Source of the DNA: Paroceanicella profunda
GTDB taxonomy: Bacteria; Pseudomonadota; Alphaproteobacteria; Rhodobacterales; Rhodobacteraceae
DNA: 64,000 bases
Assembly (NCBI RefSeq): GCF_005887635.2
Contig: NZ_CP040818.1
Span: forward strand, 2,448,501-2,512,500
Reading direction: 5' to 3'
In this document: positions 11,509 to 20,262 of the stretch, piece after piece
How positions within the stretch are numbered: the stretch's first letter is position 1
Layout: every line of letters starts with the position of its first letter
Program-made: the position numbers and the translations under genes
Notes under the pieces: generated by a model
What the model was told of the DNA's origin: nothing
What the model saw: the letters and a program-made list of their open reading frames with translations, nothing else
Databases searched by the model: none

Positions 11509-12720
11509 TCACACCCGCTCGATGATGGTGGCCGCCCCCATGCCGGAGCCGATGCACAGCGTGGTGAGGGCGGTCTCCTTGTCCGAGCGCTCCAGCTCGT
11601 CGAGCACGGTGCCGAGGATCATCGCGCCGGTGGCGCCCAGCGGATGGCCCATGGCGATGGCGCCGCCGTTCACGTTCACCCGGTCGTGGTCGAGGTCGAA
11701 GGCCTGCATGAAGCGCAGCACCACGGAGGCGAAGGCCTCGTTCACCTCGAAGAGGTCGATGTCGTCGGCGCTCATGCCCGCCCGCTCCAGCACCCGGCGG
11801 GAGACGGGCACCGGGCCGGTGAGCATGATCGTGGGGTCGGAGCCGATCTTGGCCGTGGCGCGGATGCGGGCGCGGGGCGTGAGGCCGGCCGCCGTGCCGA
11901 AGGCCTTCGAGCCGATCAGCACCCCGGCCGCGCCATCGGCGATGCCGGAGGAATTGCCGGCATGGTGCACGTGCGCGATGCGCTCCAGCTCGGGGTATTT
12001 CATCAGCGCCACGGCGTCGAAGCCCGGCATCACCTCGCCCAGTTCGCGGAAGGAGGGCTTCAGCGCGCCGAGGGACTGCATGTCGGTGCCGGGGCGGGGG
12101 AGTTCGTCGCGCGCGAGGATCTCCAGCCCGTTGCGGTCGCGCACCGGGGCGACGGAGCGGGCGAAGCGCTCCTCTTCCCAGGCGCGGGCGGCGCGCCTCT
12201 GGCTTTCCACCGCGTAGGCGTCGCAGGTGTCGCGGTCGAAGCCGTAGCGGGTGGCGATGATGTCCGAGGAGATGCCCTGCGGCACGAAATAGGCCTTCAT
12301 CGCGAGCTCCGGGTCGGCGGCGATGGCACCGCCGTCGGTGCCCATGGGCACGCGGGACATGCTCTCCACCCCGCCGGCGATATAGGCCTCGCCCTGGCCG
12401 CCCATCACCTGGCCCGCGGCCATGTTCACCGCCTCGAGGCCGGAGGCGCAGAAGCGGTTGACCGAGACGCCCGGCACGCTCTCGTCGAGCCCGGAGAGCA
12501 GCACGGCCGAGCGCGCGAGGCACGCGCCCTGTTCGCCGATCTGGGTGACATTGCCCCAGATCACGTCCTCGATGAGCCGGCTGTCGAGCCCGTTGCGGGC
12601 CACGAGCGCGTCGAGGATGTCGGCGGAGAGGCGGACGGCCGAGACCTCGTGCAGCGCGCCGTCCGGCTTGCCCTTGCCGCGCGGGGTGCGCGCGGTGTCG
12701 TAGATGTAGGCGTCGGTCAT
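11509..12720 (-). CDS. Acetyl-CoA C-acyltransferase (thiolase)
   Basis: A 403-residue thiolase that releases acetyl-CoA from 3-ketoacyl-CoA. The nucleophilic Cys is in [13 protein letters not shown] (about residue 89), the catalytic His in [18 protein letters not shown], and the second Cys in [10 protein letters not shown] near the C-terminus. It starts [21 protein letters not shown], typical of the alphaproteobacterial FadA/FadI-like group paired with FadJ. It lies between gst (16 bp upstream) and fadJ (77 bp downstream), all on the minus strand, so it almost certainly belongs to the same transcript and the same pathway. Confidence 0.94.
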   Translation of the reverse strand: MTDAYIYDTARTPRGKGKPDGALHEVSAVRLSADILDALVARNGLDSRLIEDVIWGNVTQIGEQGACLARSAVLLSGLDESVPGVSVNRFCASGLEAVNMAAGQVMGGQGEAYIAGGVESMSRVPMGTDGGAIAADPELAMKAYFVPQGISSDIIATRYGFDRDTCDAYAVESQRRAARAWEEERFARSVAPVRDRNGLEILARDELPRPGTDMQSLGALKPSFRELGEVMPGFDAVALMKYPELERIAHVHHAGNSSGIADGAAGVLIGSKAFGTAAGLTPRARIRATAKIGSDPTIMLTGPVPVSRRVLERAGMSADDIDLFEVNEAFASVVLRFMQAFDLDHDRVNVNGGAIAMGHPLGATGAMILGTVLDELERSDKETALTTLCIGSGMGAATIIERV

Positions 12721-12736
12721 CTCGGTCTCCCGCGTG

Positions 12737-13372
12737 TCAGCCGGGCAGGGGATGGCCCGGCATCAGGTCGTAGGGGTGTTTCCAGCCGGGCAGGGCGCGG
12801 ATGCGCTCCGCCCAGGCGGCCACGGCGGGGAATTCCGCCGGGTCGAAGCCGAACTCGGGGCCGTAGAAGATGTAGCCGCAGCAGGAGAGGTCGGCGGTGG
12901 TCATCCTCGGTGCCGCGATCCACTCCCGGTCCTTCAGATGCGCCTCCAGCACCTTCATCGCCGCGCGCCAGCGGCCGGTGAGGAAGGCGATCACGTCCGG
13001 GTTGCGCGCCTTCTCGGGGGCGAAGTTGGCGAGGAACCGGGCGGTGGCGATGTTGGCGGTGAGCTTGTGGTTGTCCCAGAGCGTCCAGCGCAGGATCTCG
13101 CGGCGCTCCTCCTCCGTCTCCGGGCCGAAGCGGCCCAGGGTGCCGGCGAGGTAATCCAGGATCACCCCGGACTGGCTGAGGATGAGGCCGGCGTGTTCGA
13201 GCACCGGCGCCTCGGCCATCGGGTTGAGGGCGGTGTATTCGGGGCTGCGCACGGCGCCGTGGAAGAAATCCACGAACCGCGGCTCCCAGTCCGCGCCGCA
13301 GAGTTCCAGCATCAGCGCCGGCTTGTAGGCGTTGCCCGACTGGGCGAAGCAATGGAGGGCGTAGTCGGCCAT
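12737..13372 (-). CDS. Glutathione S-transferase family protein
   Basis: A 211-residue GST with an N-terminal thioredoxin-like domain (about 1-80) and an all-helical C-terminal domain. The N-terminus reads LHCFAQSGNAYKPAL; Ser7-Gly8 of SGN is the probable glutathione-activating site. The cis-Pro/ESG-like region appears as APVLEHAGLILSQSGVILDYL. GSTs embedded in beta-oxidation operons are common in Rhodobacterales, but their substrate is not known. It sits 42 bp downstream of the acyl-CoA dehydrogenase and 16 bp upstream of the thiolase, so it is co-transcribed. Enzyme class is secure, function within the pathway is not. Confidence 0.88.
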   Translation of the reverse strand: MADYALHCFAQSGNAYKPALMLELCGADWEPRFVDFFHGAVRSPEYTALNPMAEAPVLEHAGLILSQSGVILDYLAGTLGRFGPETEEERREILRWTLWDNHKLTANIATARFLANFAPEKARNPDVIAFLTGRWRAAMKVLEAHLKDREWIAAPRMTTADLSCCGYIFYGPEFGFDPAEFPAVAAWAERIRALPGWKHPYDLMPGHPLPG

Positions 13373-13414
13373 GGTATGTCCTTGTTGCAGGGCGCGCGCG
13401 TGCGGCCCCGGGGC

Positions 13415-15193
13415 TCAGTAGGCGCTCTCGGCAAGCCCGGTGACCGGGCCGGCGCCGGTGCGGATGCGGATCAGGCGCAGCGCGGTCTCGGGCAGGATGC
13501 GGGCCATGTAGAAGCGGCCGGTGGCCAGCTTCGCCTCGTAGAATGCCGGGTCTTCGGGGGTGCCGGCAAGGGCGGCGGCGGCCACGCGGGCCATGTCGGC
13601 CCAGGCCCGGCCGAGGCAGACCAGCCCGAACAGGTGGAGGAAGTCGGTGGCCCCCGCGAGAGCGCCCGCCGGGTCGGCCGGCCCTTCGGAGGCGAGCCAG
13701 GCAACGCCCTCTCCCAGGTCCGCCGCGCCGGCGGCCAGCGGCCCGAGGAACTCCGCCGGCAGGCTGCCGTCTGCCGCGCAGGCGGAGAGGAACTCGCCGG
13801 TCTCGCGCAGGTATCCCGCGATGTGCTGGCCCGTGTCGGCCGGCAGCTTGCGGCCCACGAGGTCGAGCGCCTGCACGCCGTTGGTGCCCTCGTAGATCAT
13901 CGCCACCCGCGCATCGCGCAGGAATTGCGCGATGCCGGTTTCCTCGATGTAGCCGTGGCCGCCGAACACCTGCTGGGCGTTCACGCAGGCCTCGAAGCCG
14001 CGGTCGGTGAGGAAGGCCTTCACCACCGGGGTGAGCAGCGCCAGCCGCCCGGCGGCCTCGGGGTCGCCGCTGTGCTCCACCGCGTCCACCAGTGCGGCGG
14101 TGGAGAGGAGGAAGGCCCGCCCACCCTCCACGAAGGCGCGCTGTTCCATCAGGATGCGGCGGATGTCGGGGTGGCGGAGGATCGGGTCCGCCGGCTGCGC
14201 GGGGTCCGAGGGGCCGATGACGGCGCGGCCCTGCAGCCGCTCCCGCGCCCAGGTGACCGCGGCCTGATGGGCGGCCGCGGCCTGCGCCAGCCCCTGCAGC
14301 CCCACCTTGATGCGGGCCTCGTTCATCATGGTGAACATCGCGCGCATGCCCTTGTGTTCTTCCCCGAGCAGGAAGCCTGTGGCGCCGTCGTAATCCATCA
14401 CGCAGGTGGCGTTGGCGTGGATTCCCATCTTCTTCTCCAGCTTGGAGCAGGAGAGGGCGTTGCGCGGGCCCGGGGCGCCGGCAGCGTCGGGCAGGAATTT
14501 CGGCACGATGAACAGCGACACGCCGCGGATGCCCTCGGGCCCGCCGGGGATGCGCGCGAGCACGAGGTGGACGATGTTCTCGGTGAGGTCATGCTCGCCG
14601 GAGGAGATGAAGATCTTCTGGCCGGTGATGCGGTAGCTGCCGTCGGCCTGCGGCTCCGCGCGGCTGCGCATCAGGCCGAGGTCGGTGCCGCACTGCGGCT
14701 CGGTGAGGTTCATGGTGCCGGTCCAGCGGCCGGAGGTGAGCGGGGGCAGGTAGATGCGCTTCTGCGCCTCCGTGCCATGGGCGCGGATGGTGGAATACGC
14801 GCCGTGGGTGAGGCCGGGGTACATCATCAACGCCATGTTGGCGGAGACATGCATTTCCCCCACCGCGGCGCCGAGCAGGTGGGGCTGGCCCTGGCCGCCC
14901 CATTCCTGCGCGCAGTCCAGGGCGTTCCAGCCGTCGTCGCGCAGCAGGGCATAGGCCTCGGCGAAGCCCTGCGGCGTGCGCACCCCGCCGTTTTCCAGCC
15001 GGCAGCCGGCGCGGTCTCCCGAAGCGTTGAGCGGCGCGAGCACCTCGGTGGCGATGCGCCCGGCCTCGGCCAGCACGGCGGCGGTGGTTTCGGGGTCAAG
15101 CGCGCGGAGGGCGGGCACCGGGCTCTCGCCCGCCCGCAACACCTCGTGGAGCAGGAATGCGAAGTCCCTCAGCGGCGGCGCATAGGTCTGCAT
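13415..15193 (-). CDS. Acyl-CoA dehydrogenase, long form with C-terminal extension
   Basis: A 592-residue FAD enzyme that introduces the trans-2 double bond in acyl-CoA. The flavin-binding stretches are visible: [37 protein letters not shown] and the C-terminal [24 protein letters not shown] region, then [12 protein letters not shown] with the probable catalytic Glu. It is longer than the 380-residue family because of an N-terminal helical domain and a roughly 120-residue C-terminal domain, as in the AcdA/FadE-like long dehydrogenases. It is the first enzyme gene after the MerR regulator in the operon. Substrate chain length cannot be read from sequence. Confidence 0.92.
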   Translation of the reverse strand: MQTYAPPLRDFAFLLHEVLRAGESPVPALRALDPETTAAVLAEAGRIATEVLAPLNASGDRAGCRLENGGVRTPQGFAEAYALLRDDGWNALDCAQEWGGQGQPHLLGAAVGEMHVSANMALMMYPGLTHGAYSTIRAHGTEAQKRIYLPPLTSGRWTGTMNLTEPQCGTDLGLMRSRAEPQADGSYRITGQKIFISSGEHDLTENIVHLVLARIPGGPEGIRGVSLFIVPKFLPDAAGAPGPRNALSCSKLEKKMGIHANATCVMDYDGATGFLLGEEHKGMRAMFTMMNEARIKVGLQGLAQAAAAHQAAVTWARERLQGRAVIGPSDPAQPADPILRHPDIRRILMEQRAFVEGGRAFLLSTAALVDAVEHSGDPEAAGRLALLTPVVKAFLTDRGFEACVNAQQVFGGHGYIEETGIAQFLRDARVAMIYEGTNGVQALDLVGRKLPADTGQHIAGYLRETGEFLSACAADGSLPAEFLGPLAAGAADLGEGVAWLASEGPADPAGALAGATDFLHLFGLVCLGRAWADMARVAAAALAGTPEDPAFYEAKLATGRFYMARILPETALRLIRIRTGAGPVTGLAESAY

Positions 15194-15407
15194 CGGCCCT
15201 CCCGGCGCTGATGACAGCGCGTTGCCCGGAGGGAACCGGTGATCGGCATGGCGACGGCATGCGGTGCGGGCTGGTGACCGGCTCCGGCCCGACTGTGGTT
15301 TCCCCCCCGGGCATGTTTCCTGTCCGGTTCCTCCAAGACGAGCGGTGCGGGGGCGATTCGATCAAGGGCTTCCCGGGCTCAGGGGCGCATAACGTCGCGT
15401 AAGCCCC

Positions 15408-15845
15408 TCATTCCGCGGCAAGGCGCTTTCCGGTGAGCAGGCCGCTGCTGGCGGCCTCGTGCAGGGCGCGCAGCTCCTCGATGGTCTGGTCCAGCTCCTC
15501 GCGCTCGCGCTCCAGCTCCTCCAGCCGGACGGCGGAGCTTTCGATCCACATGCGCACCTGCAGCTCGGGCCCGGTGTCCTGGTCATAGAGGTCGAGCCAT
15601 TGCCGGATGCGCTCCAGCGCGAAGCCGAAGCGCCGGCCGAGCAGGATGAGCTTCAGCCGGCCACGGTCCCGCGCCGTGTACAGGCGCTTGCGCCCGTCAC
15701 GCTCCGGCGCGATGAGTTCGATGTATTCGTAATACCGAAGTGTGCGGGGGGTGACGCCGAATTCGGCGCACATCTCGCTGATGGTCGATGGCCGCGTGGG
15801 CACGCCCGGAGCCTCCCTCCGCTGCTTATCTGAATGAGCGTTCAT
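15408..15845 (-). CDS. MerR family transcriptional regulator of the beta-oxidation operon
   Basis: A 145-residue MerR protein (from ATG 15845) with the winged helix-turn-helix TISEMCAEFGVTPRTLRYYEY (about 22-42) and a long coiled coil (95-135, VRLEELEREREELDQTIEEL). It lacks the cysteines of metal-sensing MerR proteins, so it fits the group that regulates fatty-acid or branched-chain catabolism (LiuR-like). It is the promoter-proximal gene, 214 bp upstream of the acyl-CoA dehydrogenase on the same strand. Its start codon lies inside an imperfect palindrome (AATGA-N4-TCATT, 15833-15846), which could be an autoregulatory site. A TTG at 15872 in frame is an alternative start. Confidence 0.85.
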   Translation of the reverse strand: MNAHSDKQRREAPGVPTRPSTISEMCAEFGVTPRTLRYYEYIELIAPERDGRKRLYTARDRGRLKLILLGRRFGFALERIRQWLDLYDQDTGPELQVRMWIESSAVRLEELEREREELDQTIEELRALHEAASSGLLTGKRLAAE

Positions 15846-15912
15846 TTTCTGCGAAGCCTCGTCCGGGGTCAAGCGCCCGCGTGATGTCCGCGCGGGCGCC
15901 CCTCAGATGGGG

Positions 15913-17061
15913 TCAGAACAGTCCCGGGGCAAGGAAATGGAAGCCGTAGGCCACCAATAGTGCGGGAATCGTACTATAAAGCGTGGCCCGCACCGCGGCT
16001 TTCGGGTCCAGCGCGATGGCGGGGAACAGGGCGTCGCCGTCATTCGAGATGGCGTTGCCGATGAGTGCGGAGAACGGGATGAGCCCGTTCACGAACAGCG
16101 TGGTCACCAGCACCTGCGGCCCGCAGCCCGGAACCAGCCCCACGACGATGGCGATGAGCGGCAGAAGCGGCGTGACGGTGTCGAACACCTGGCCCAGATC
16201 GATGCCGGTGAGGGCGATGAGGTAGTCGTAGGCGAGATAGGCCATGATCACGTAGGCGGTGACGAAGCTGGTCTCCTCGCTCATCCGCGCCAGCGGCGGG
16301 TCCTGCGGGGAGGTGATCGCATCGACCGGCGAGGCGGCCCAGATCAGCGCGCCGAGGGCGATGCCGGCGAGGGCCACGCCCTGGGGCAGGGCGCCGAACG
16401 GCCCCGCCGGGTCGACATTGGCCAGCAGCATCGCCCCGAACACCAGTCCCGGCGCCGCGAGCGCGAGGGCGGCGATGTCGCGGGCCCGCACCCGCGAGAT
16501 CCGTCCCGGCCGGGCAGCCGCCGCCCGCGCGCCGGGGCTGGCGCGCCCGGGCGCCAGCCAGTCCACCGCGTAGCCCGAGACGATGCCCGTGACCAGGCTG
16601 ACCGGCAGCACCACCAGCGCCACGTCCGGCCGGGTGGCGATCAGCAGGAAGGCCGCGTCGCCCATGGTCGCCGTCAGGGTCGCGGTCACCGCGCCCATGC
16701 CGACATGGCCGGAGGAATAGGCCGCCACCACGAAGATCGCGCCGCCGCAGCCGGGCAGGGCGCCGAACAGCGCCGCGATCGGCACCTGGAAGCGGCTGTG
16801 CCGGCGCATCAGCGCGCCCACGTCCACGTGCCAGACCCGTTCCACTCCGTAGAACAGGAGCAGCGTGGCGGCCACGAAGACCGACACCTGCAGGTAGGCG
16901 TCCGTGAGCGCGCCGCGGGTGATGGCGCCCAGGTCTCCCGGCAACGCCGCCAGCGCGCCGAGCAGCAGGACGAGCGCCAGCCGGCCCGGCCGGAAGGGCC
17001 CACGCCGTGCGGGAAGGTCGGTGCGGGGCAGCCGTCCGGCGGCGCCGGTCTGGGGAAGCAT
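15913..17061 (-). CDS. Putative manganese/heavy-metal transporter, 10-TM (ArsP_2-like family)
   Basis: A 382-residue polytopic membrane protein with about ten hydrophobic segments and two internally similar signature loops, FGALPGCGGAIFVVA and GLVPGCGPQVLVTTLF. These PGCG motifs mark the family annotated as putative manganese transporter or 10-TM heavy-metal exporter (PF11449). The start ATG at 17061 has AAGGAG upstream. The -16 to -34 region is a strong Fur/Mur-type palindrome, which supports metal control. Direction of transport and the ion are not proven; manganese is the family-level assignment. It is divergent from the hotdog thioesterase pair. Confidence 0.8.
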   Translation of the reverse strand: MLPQTGAAGRLPRTDLPARRGPFRPGRLALVLLLGALAALPGDLGAITRGALTDAYLQVSVFVAATLLLFYGVERVWHVDVGALMRRHSRFQVPIAALFGALPGCGGAIFVVAAYSSGHVGMGAVTATLTATMGDAAFLLIATRPDVALVVLPVSLVTGIVSGYAVDWLAPGRASPGARAAAARPGRISRVRARDIAALALAAPGLVFGAMLLANVDPAGPFGALPQGVALAGIALGALIWAASPVDAITSPQDPPLARMSEETSFVTAYVIMAYLAYDYLIALTGIDLGQVFDTVTPLLPLIAIVVGLVPGCGPQVLVTTLFVNGLIPFSALIGNAISNDGDALFPAIALDPKAAVRATLYSTIPALLVAYGFHFLAPGLF

Positions 17062-17076
17062 CCTGGGGCTCTCCTT

Positions 17077-17095
17077 ATTGAGAACAATTCTCAAT
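17077..17095 (-). promoter_or_regulatory. Fur/Mur-type operator upstream of the metal transporter
   Basis: ATTGAGAA-CAA-TTCTCAAT is a perfect inverted repeat with 8-bp arms and a 3-bp spacer, 16 bp upstream of the transporter start codon. Its core, TGAGAAC-A-ATTCTCA, fits the 7-1-7 pattern of Fur-family boxes with one mismatch. In Rhodobacterales and rhizobia, Mur (a Mn-responsive Fur homologue) often replaces Fur. Repression in the metal-bound state is the usual mode, although Mn exporters are sometimes activated. Confidence 0.7.
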
Positions 17096-17220
17096 TGCAA
17101 CATCGGATCATTTCCGGCCAAAATCAAGGCGCGCGGATGACGCACCGGGCTGCGTTGCCGTTCCCGGCGGAGTATGGTCTCTTGCGGCGCAGTGAGGCGT
17201 GAGGGGAGGTCGCCCGGGAC

Positions 17221-17676
17221 ATGACTGCATTCGACCTTGAAGCGCGGATCGGCCTTGCGCGGGCCTTCATCGGCTCGCTGCCGCATGCGCAGGCGCTGGG
17301 GCTGGAATTCGTGTCCATGGGGCTGGCCGAGGCGGTGCTGCGCGTGCCCTATCACCCCCGGCTGGTCGGAGACCCGGAGACCGGCGTGATGCACGGCGGG
17401 GTGATCACCACGCTGCTGGACACCTGCTCGGGCACCGCCGTGATGCTGCACCCGACCAATGCGCAGATCACCGCCACGATGGACCTGCGCATCGACTACA
17501 TGCGCGCCGCGGCGCCGGGCCTTGCGGTGAGCGCGCGCGCCCTGTGCTACCACACCACCCGCAACGTGGGCTTCGTGCGCGCTACCGCCTTCGAGGGCGC
17601 TGACGAGACTGCGGTCGTCGCCACCGCCAGCGGCGCCTTCATCATCGACCGCGACCCCCGGGAGGAGACATCCTGA
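17221..17676 (+). CDS. PaaI-type hotdog thioesterase 1
   Basis: A 151-residue single hotdog-fold protein. The signature HGGVITTLLDTCSGTAV (about 58-74) includes the HGG turn and the Asp/Thr region used by PaaI/YbgC-like thioesterases to hydrolyse acyl-CoA. The rest (MDLRIDYMRAAAPG, ATASGAFII) follows the fold. It overlaps the next gene by one base (TGATG), so the two are translationally coupled. The neighbouring beta-oxidation operon suggests CoA recycling, but the gene is on the opposite strand with its own promoter. Confidence 0.88.
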   Translation: MTAFDLEARIGLARAFIGSLPHAQALGLEFVSMGLAEAVLRVPYHPRLVGDPETGVMHGGVITTLLDTCSGTAVMLHPTNAQITATMDLRIDYMRAAAPGLAVSARALCYHTTRNVGFVRATAFEGADETAVVATASGAFIIDRDPREETS

Positions 17677-18188
17677 TGGCCCGCCCCGCGCCCGAACCCG
17701 TGCAGGTGATCAAGAAGCGGCGGGATGCGGCCCTGCGCCACCTTGTGGGCGCCGTGCCCTATATCGGCTTCCTCGGGGTCACCTTCGAGCGCCGGGGGGA
17801 TGAGCTCACCGGCATCCTGCCCTATGCGCAGACCAACATCGGCAACCCGCTGCTGCCGGCGCTGCACGGCGGCGTCACCGGCGCCTTCCTGGAGATCACC
17901 GCCATCACCGAGCTGGCCTGGCAGATGATCTGGGAACGCATCGAGGGTGGCGGCGCGGAGGCGGCGCGGCTGGAGGCGGGCGGGATGATCTCGCTGCCGC
18001 GCACCATCGACTTCACGGTGGACTACCTGCGCTCCGGCCTGCCGCGCGACGCCTATGCCCGCGCGCGCATCACCCGCTCCGGGCGGCGCTATGCCTCCGT
18101 GCAGGTGGAGGGCTGGCAGGACAACCGCGAGAAACCGTTCATCCAGGCGACGGGGCATTTCATGATGCCCCGCTTCGACCGTGGCTGA
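17676..18188 (+). CDS. PaaI-type hotdog thioesterase 2
   Basis: A 170-residue hotdog protein, related to its upstream partner but divergent: LLPALHGGVTGAFLEITAI carries the HGG turn, and TIDFTVDYLRSGLP and YASVQVEGW complete the fold. It starts with the A of the previous stop codon. Tandem hotdog pairs of this type may form heteromers, which is inference. The longer loop before the HGG segment and the acidic ERIEGGGAEAARLE insertion distinguish it from the first copy. Substrate unknown. Confidence 0.87.
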   Translation: MARPAPEPVQVIKKRRDAALRHLVGAVPYIGFLGVTFERRGDELTGILPYAQTNIGNPLLPALHGGVTGAFLEITAITELAWQMIWERIEGGGAEAARLEAGGMISLPRTIDFTVDYLRSGLPRDAYARARITRSGRRYASVQVEGWQDNREKPFIQATGHFMMPRFDRG

Positions 18189-18309
18189 GGCGGACCGCCG
18201 CGTCACCGGCCCGCGTGGCCGGGCGGGCACGCGGCGGCCCCTGCGCGGGCAAGGCTGAGGCACAGCCGCCTCCGCCCCTCAGCCGCAAGCCAGACCGGAC
18301 CCCGGACCC

Positions 18310-19650
18310 ATGACCGCCAGACTTTCCCCCGCCGACATCACCCATGCGCGGGTGCTGCGCATCGCGCTGCCCATCGCGCTCTCCAATGCCACCGTGCCCA
18401 TCCTCGGCGCCGTCGACACCGGCGTCGTGGGGCAGATCGGGCTCGCCGCGCCCATCGGCGCCGTGGGCATCGGCGCCATCATCCTCACCTCGATCTACTG
18501 GGTGTTCGGCTTCCTGCGCATGGGCACCTCCGGCATGGTGGCCCAGGCGCGTGGCGCGGGCGACGTGGCCGAGACCGGGGCGCTGCTCACCCGCGCGCTC
18601 ATGGTGGGCGGGCTGGCCGGGCTGGTGTTCATCGCCGCCCAGGGGCCGCTCTTCTGGGCGGCCTTCCGGGTGGCGCCGGCCTCCGACGCGGTGGAGGGGC
18701 TGGCGCGCGCCTATCTCTCCATCCGCATCTGGGGCGCGCCGGCGACCATCGCGCTCTACGCCGTCACCGGCTGGCTGATCGCGATGGAGCGCACCCGCGC
18801 GGTGCTGCTGCTGCAGGTCTGGATGAACGGGCTGAACGTGGGGCTGGACCTGTGGTTCGTCCTCGGGCTCGACTGGGGGGTGGAGGGGGTGGCCACGGCC
18901 ACCCTGATCGCGGAGTGGACCGGGCTGGCGCTGGGCCTGTTCCTGTGCCGCGCCGCCTTCGCCGGGTCGCAATGGTGCGACTGGCCCCGGGTGTTCGATC
19001 GCCGACGCCTGCGCCGCATGGCCGCGGTGAACGGCGACATCATGGTGCGCTCGGTGCTGCTGCAGGCCAGCATCACCAGCTTCCTGTTCCTCGGCGCGGA
19101 TTTCGGCGACGTGACGCTGGCGGCAAACCAGATCCTGCTGCAATTCCTCGAGATCACCGCCTGCGCGCTCGACGGGTTCGCCTTCGCGGCGGAGGCACTG
19201 GTGGGCCAGGCGATGGGCGCGCGCGCCCGCGCGGCGCTGCGCCGGGGCGCCTGGCTCTCCAGCCTCTGGGGCATCGGCGGGGCGCTGGCCCTCGCACTTG
19301 CCTTCGCGCTGGGCGGCAGTTTCGTCATCGACGCGATGACCACCGCGGCCCCGGTGCGCGCGGAGGCCCGCGCCTACCTGCCCTGGGCGGTGCTGGCCCC
19401 GGTGGTGGGCATCCTGGCCTGGATGTTCGACGGCATCTTCATCGGCGCCACCCGCACGCGGGACATGCGCATGGCGGCCGTGTGGTCCAGCCTGATCTAC
19501 GCCGCAGCACTGCTCGCCCTCGTTCCGCTGTTTGCAAACCACGGGCTCTGGGCCGGGCTGATGGTGCTCAACACCGCGCGGGCCCTCACCCTCTGGCTGC
19601 GCTACCCCGGCCTGGAACGCGAAGCCGACACCCCGCCCCCGGCCGCCTGA
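18310..19650 (+). CDS. MATE family efflux transporter (DinF subgroup)
   Basis: A 446-residue inner-membrane protein with twelve predicted membrane segments in two homologous halves. The first helix, ARVLRIALPIALSNATVPILGAVDTGVVGQIG, and the later FAFAAEALVGQAMGAR match the DinF-like branch of MATE exporters, which expel cationic drugs or other organics in exchange for Na+ or H+. It follows the thioesterase pair by 121 bp on the same strand and converges with pyrD across a long repeat-filled region. Substrate cannot be told from sequence. Confidence 0.92.
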   Translation: MTARLSPADITHARVLRIALPIALSNATVPILGAVDTGVVGQIGLAAPIGAVGIGAIILTSIYWVFGFLRMGTSGMVAQARGAGDVAETGALLTRALMVGGLAGLVFIAAQGPLFWAAFRVAPASDAVEGLARAYLSIRIWGAPATIALYAVTGWLIAMERTRAVLLLQVWMNGLNVGLDLWFVLGLDWGVEGVATATLIAEWTGLALGLFLCRAAFAGSQWCDWPRVFDRRRLRRMAAVNGDIMVRSVLLQASITSFLFLGADFGDVTLAANQILLQFLEITACALDGFAFAAEALVGQAMGARARAALRRGAWLSSLWGIGGALALALAFALGGSFVIDAMTTAAPVRAEARAYLPWAVLAPVVGILAWMFDGIFIGATRTRDMRMAAVWSSLIYAAALLALVPLFANHGLWAGLMVLNTARALTLWLRYPGLEREADTPPPAA

Positions 19651-19740
19651 CACGCCGCGAGGACCAGGGCGCTGCCCGGGCCGAGACCGGCGCCCGGTCA
19701 GCGGGCCCTTGCGCAGGCCCCGGCCTGGCCGGAATGTGCC

Positions 19741-19788
19741 GCGTCAGTGCGTCAGTGCGTCAGTGCGTCAGTGCGTCAGTGCGTCAGT
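19741..19788. repeat. Perfect 8-bp tandem repeat, 6 copies
   Basis: GCGTCAGT occurs six times in a row without mismatch, 90 bp after the MATE transporter stop codon. An 8-bp unit cannot stay in one reading frame, which argues against coding. Confidence 0.95.
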
Positions 19789-19992
19789 GCGGCACCGCCG
19801 CTGCGCCATGGCCTCGGGCCGCCCTCCGCCCCTGCGCCGTGCGGGCCCGCGTCAGGGAGGGCCGGGCAAGTGCCGCCCGAAGCCCGGGAGCCGCGCCGCG
19901 CGCCGGGCCCCGGTGCGGAGGCGCCATCCACCTGTCCGGCCGCGCTGGCGTCGAATCAGCCTGCCGCGCGGGGCGAGAACTGCCTTGCCGCA

Positions 19993-20225
19993 GTGCAAGC
20001 GAACAGCCGGCAACGCTGCGGGCGAACAGCCGGCGGCGCTGCAGTGAACAGCCCGCGACGTTGGCGGCGAACGGCCGGCGGAGTTGCAGGCGAACCGCCG
20101 GTTGCGTCGCGGCCCACCCGCTCGTGGCACGGCAGGCGAACGGCCCGTGACGTGGCAGGCGAAGCGCCCTGCCGCGTTGCAGGCGAACAGCTCCACGCGG
20201 GCAGGGAGCAGCCATGCCGCGCGGG
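19993..20225. repeat. Degenerate 23-bp tandem repeat, about 10 units
   Basis: The word GAAC or GAACAGCC recurs at 20001, 20024, 20046, 20069, 20092, 20138, 20161 (as GAAG) and 20185, a spacing of 22-24 bp, with one decayed unit near 20115. Rough consensus is GCAGGCGAACAGCCGGCGAC plus three bases. The array fills the space between the converging MATE and pyrD genes. It looks like an old minisatellite that has diverged. Confidence 0.8.
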
Positions 20226-20262
20226 CGGGACGGCGGGCCGTCGCCCGGGCAGCCGGGGGGCT

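Noticed and set aside
9194..12217. Very long open frame on the plus strand (about 1000 codons) opposite fadJ and thiolase
   Set aside because: It mirrors real genes on the minus strand whose GC-rich third positions suppress stops; its translation is His/Arg/Gly-rich without any known motif.
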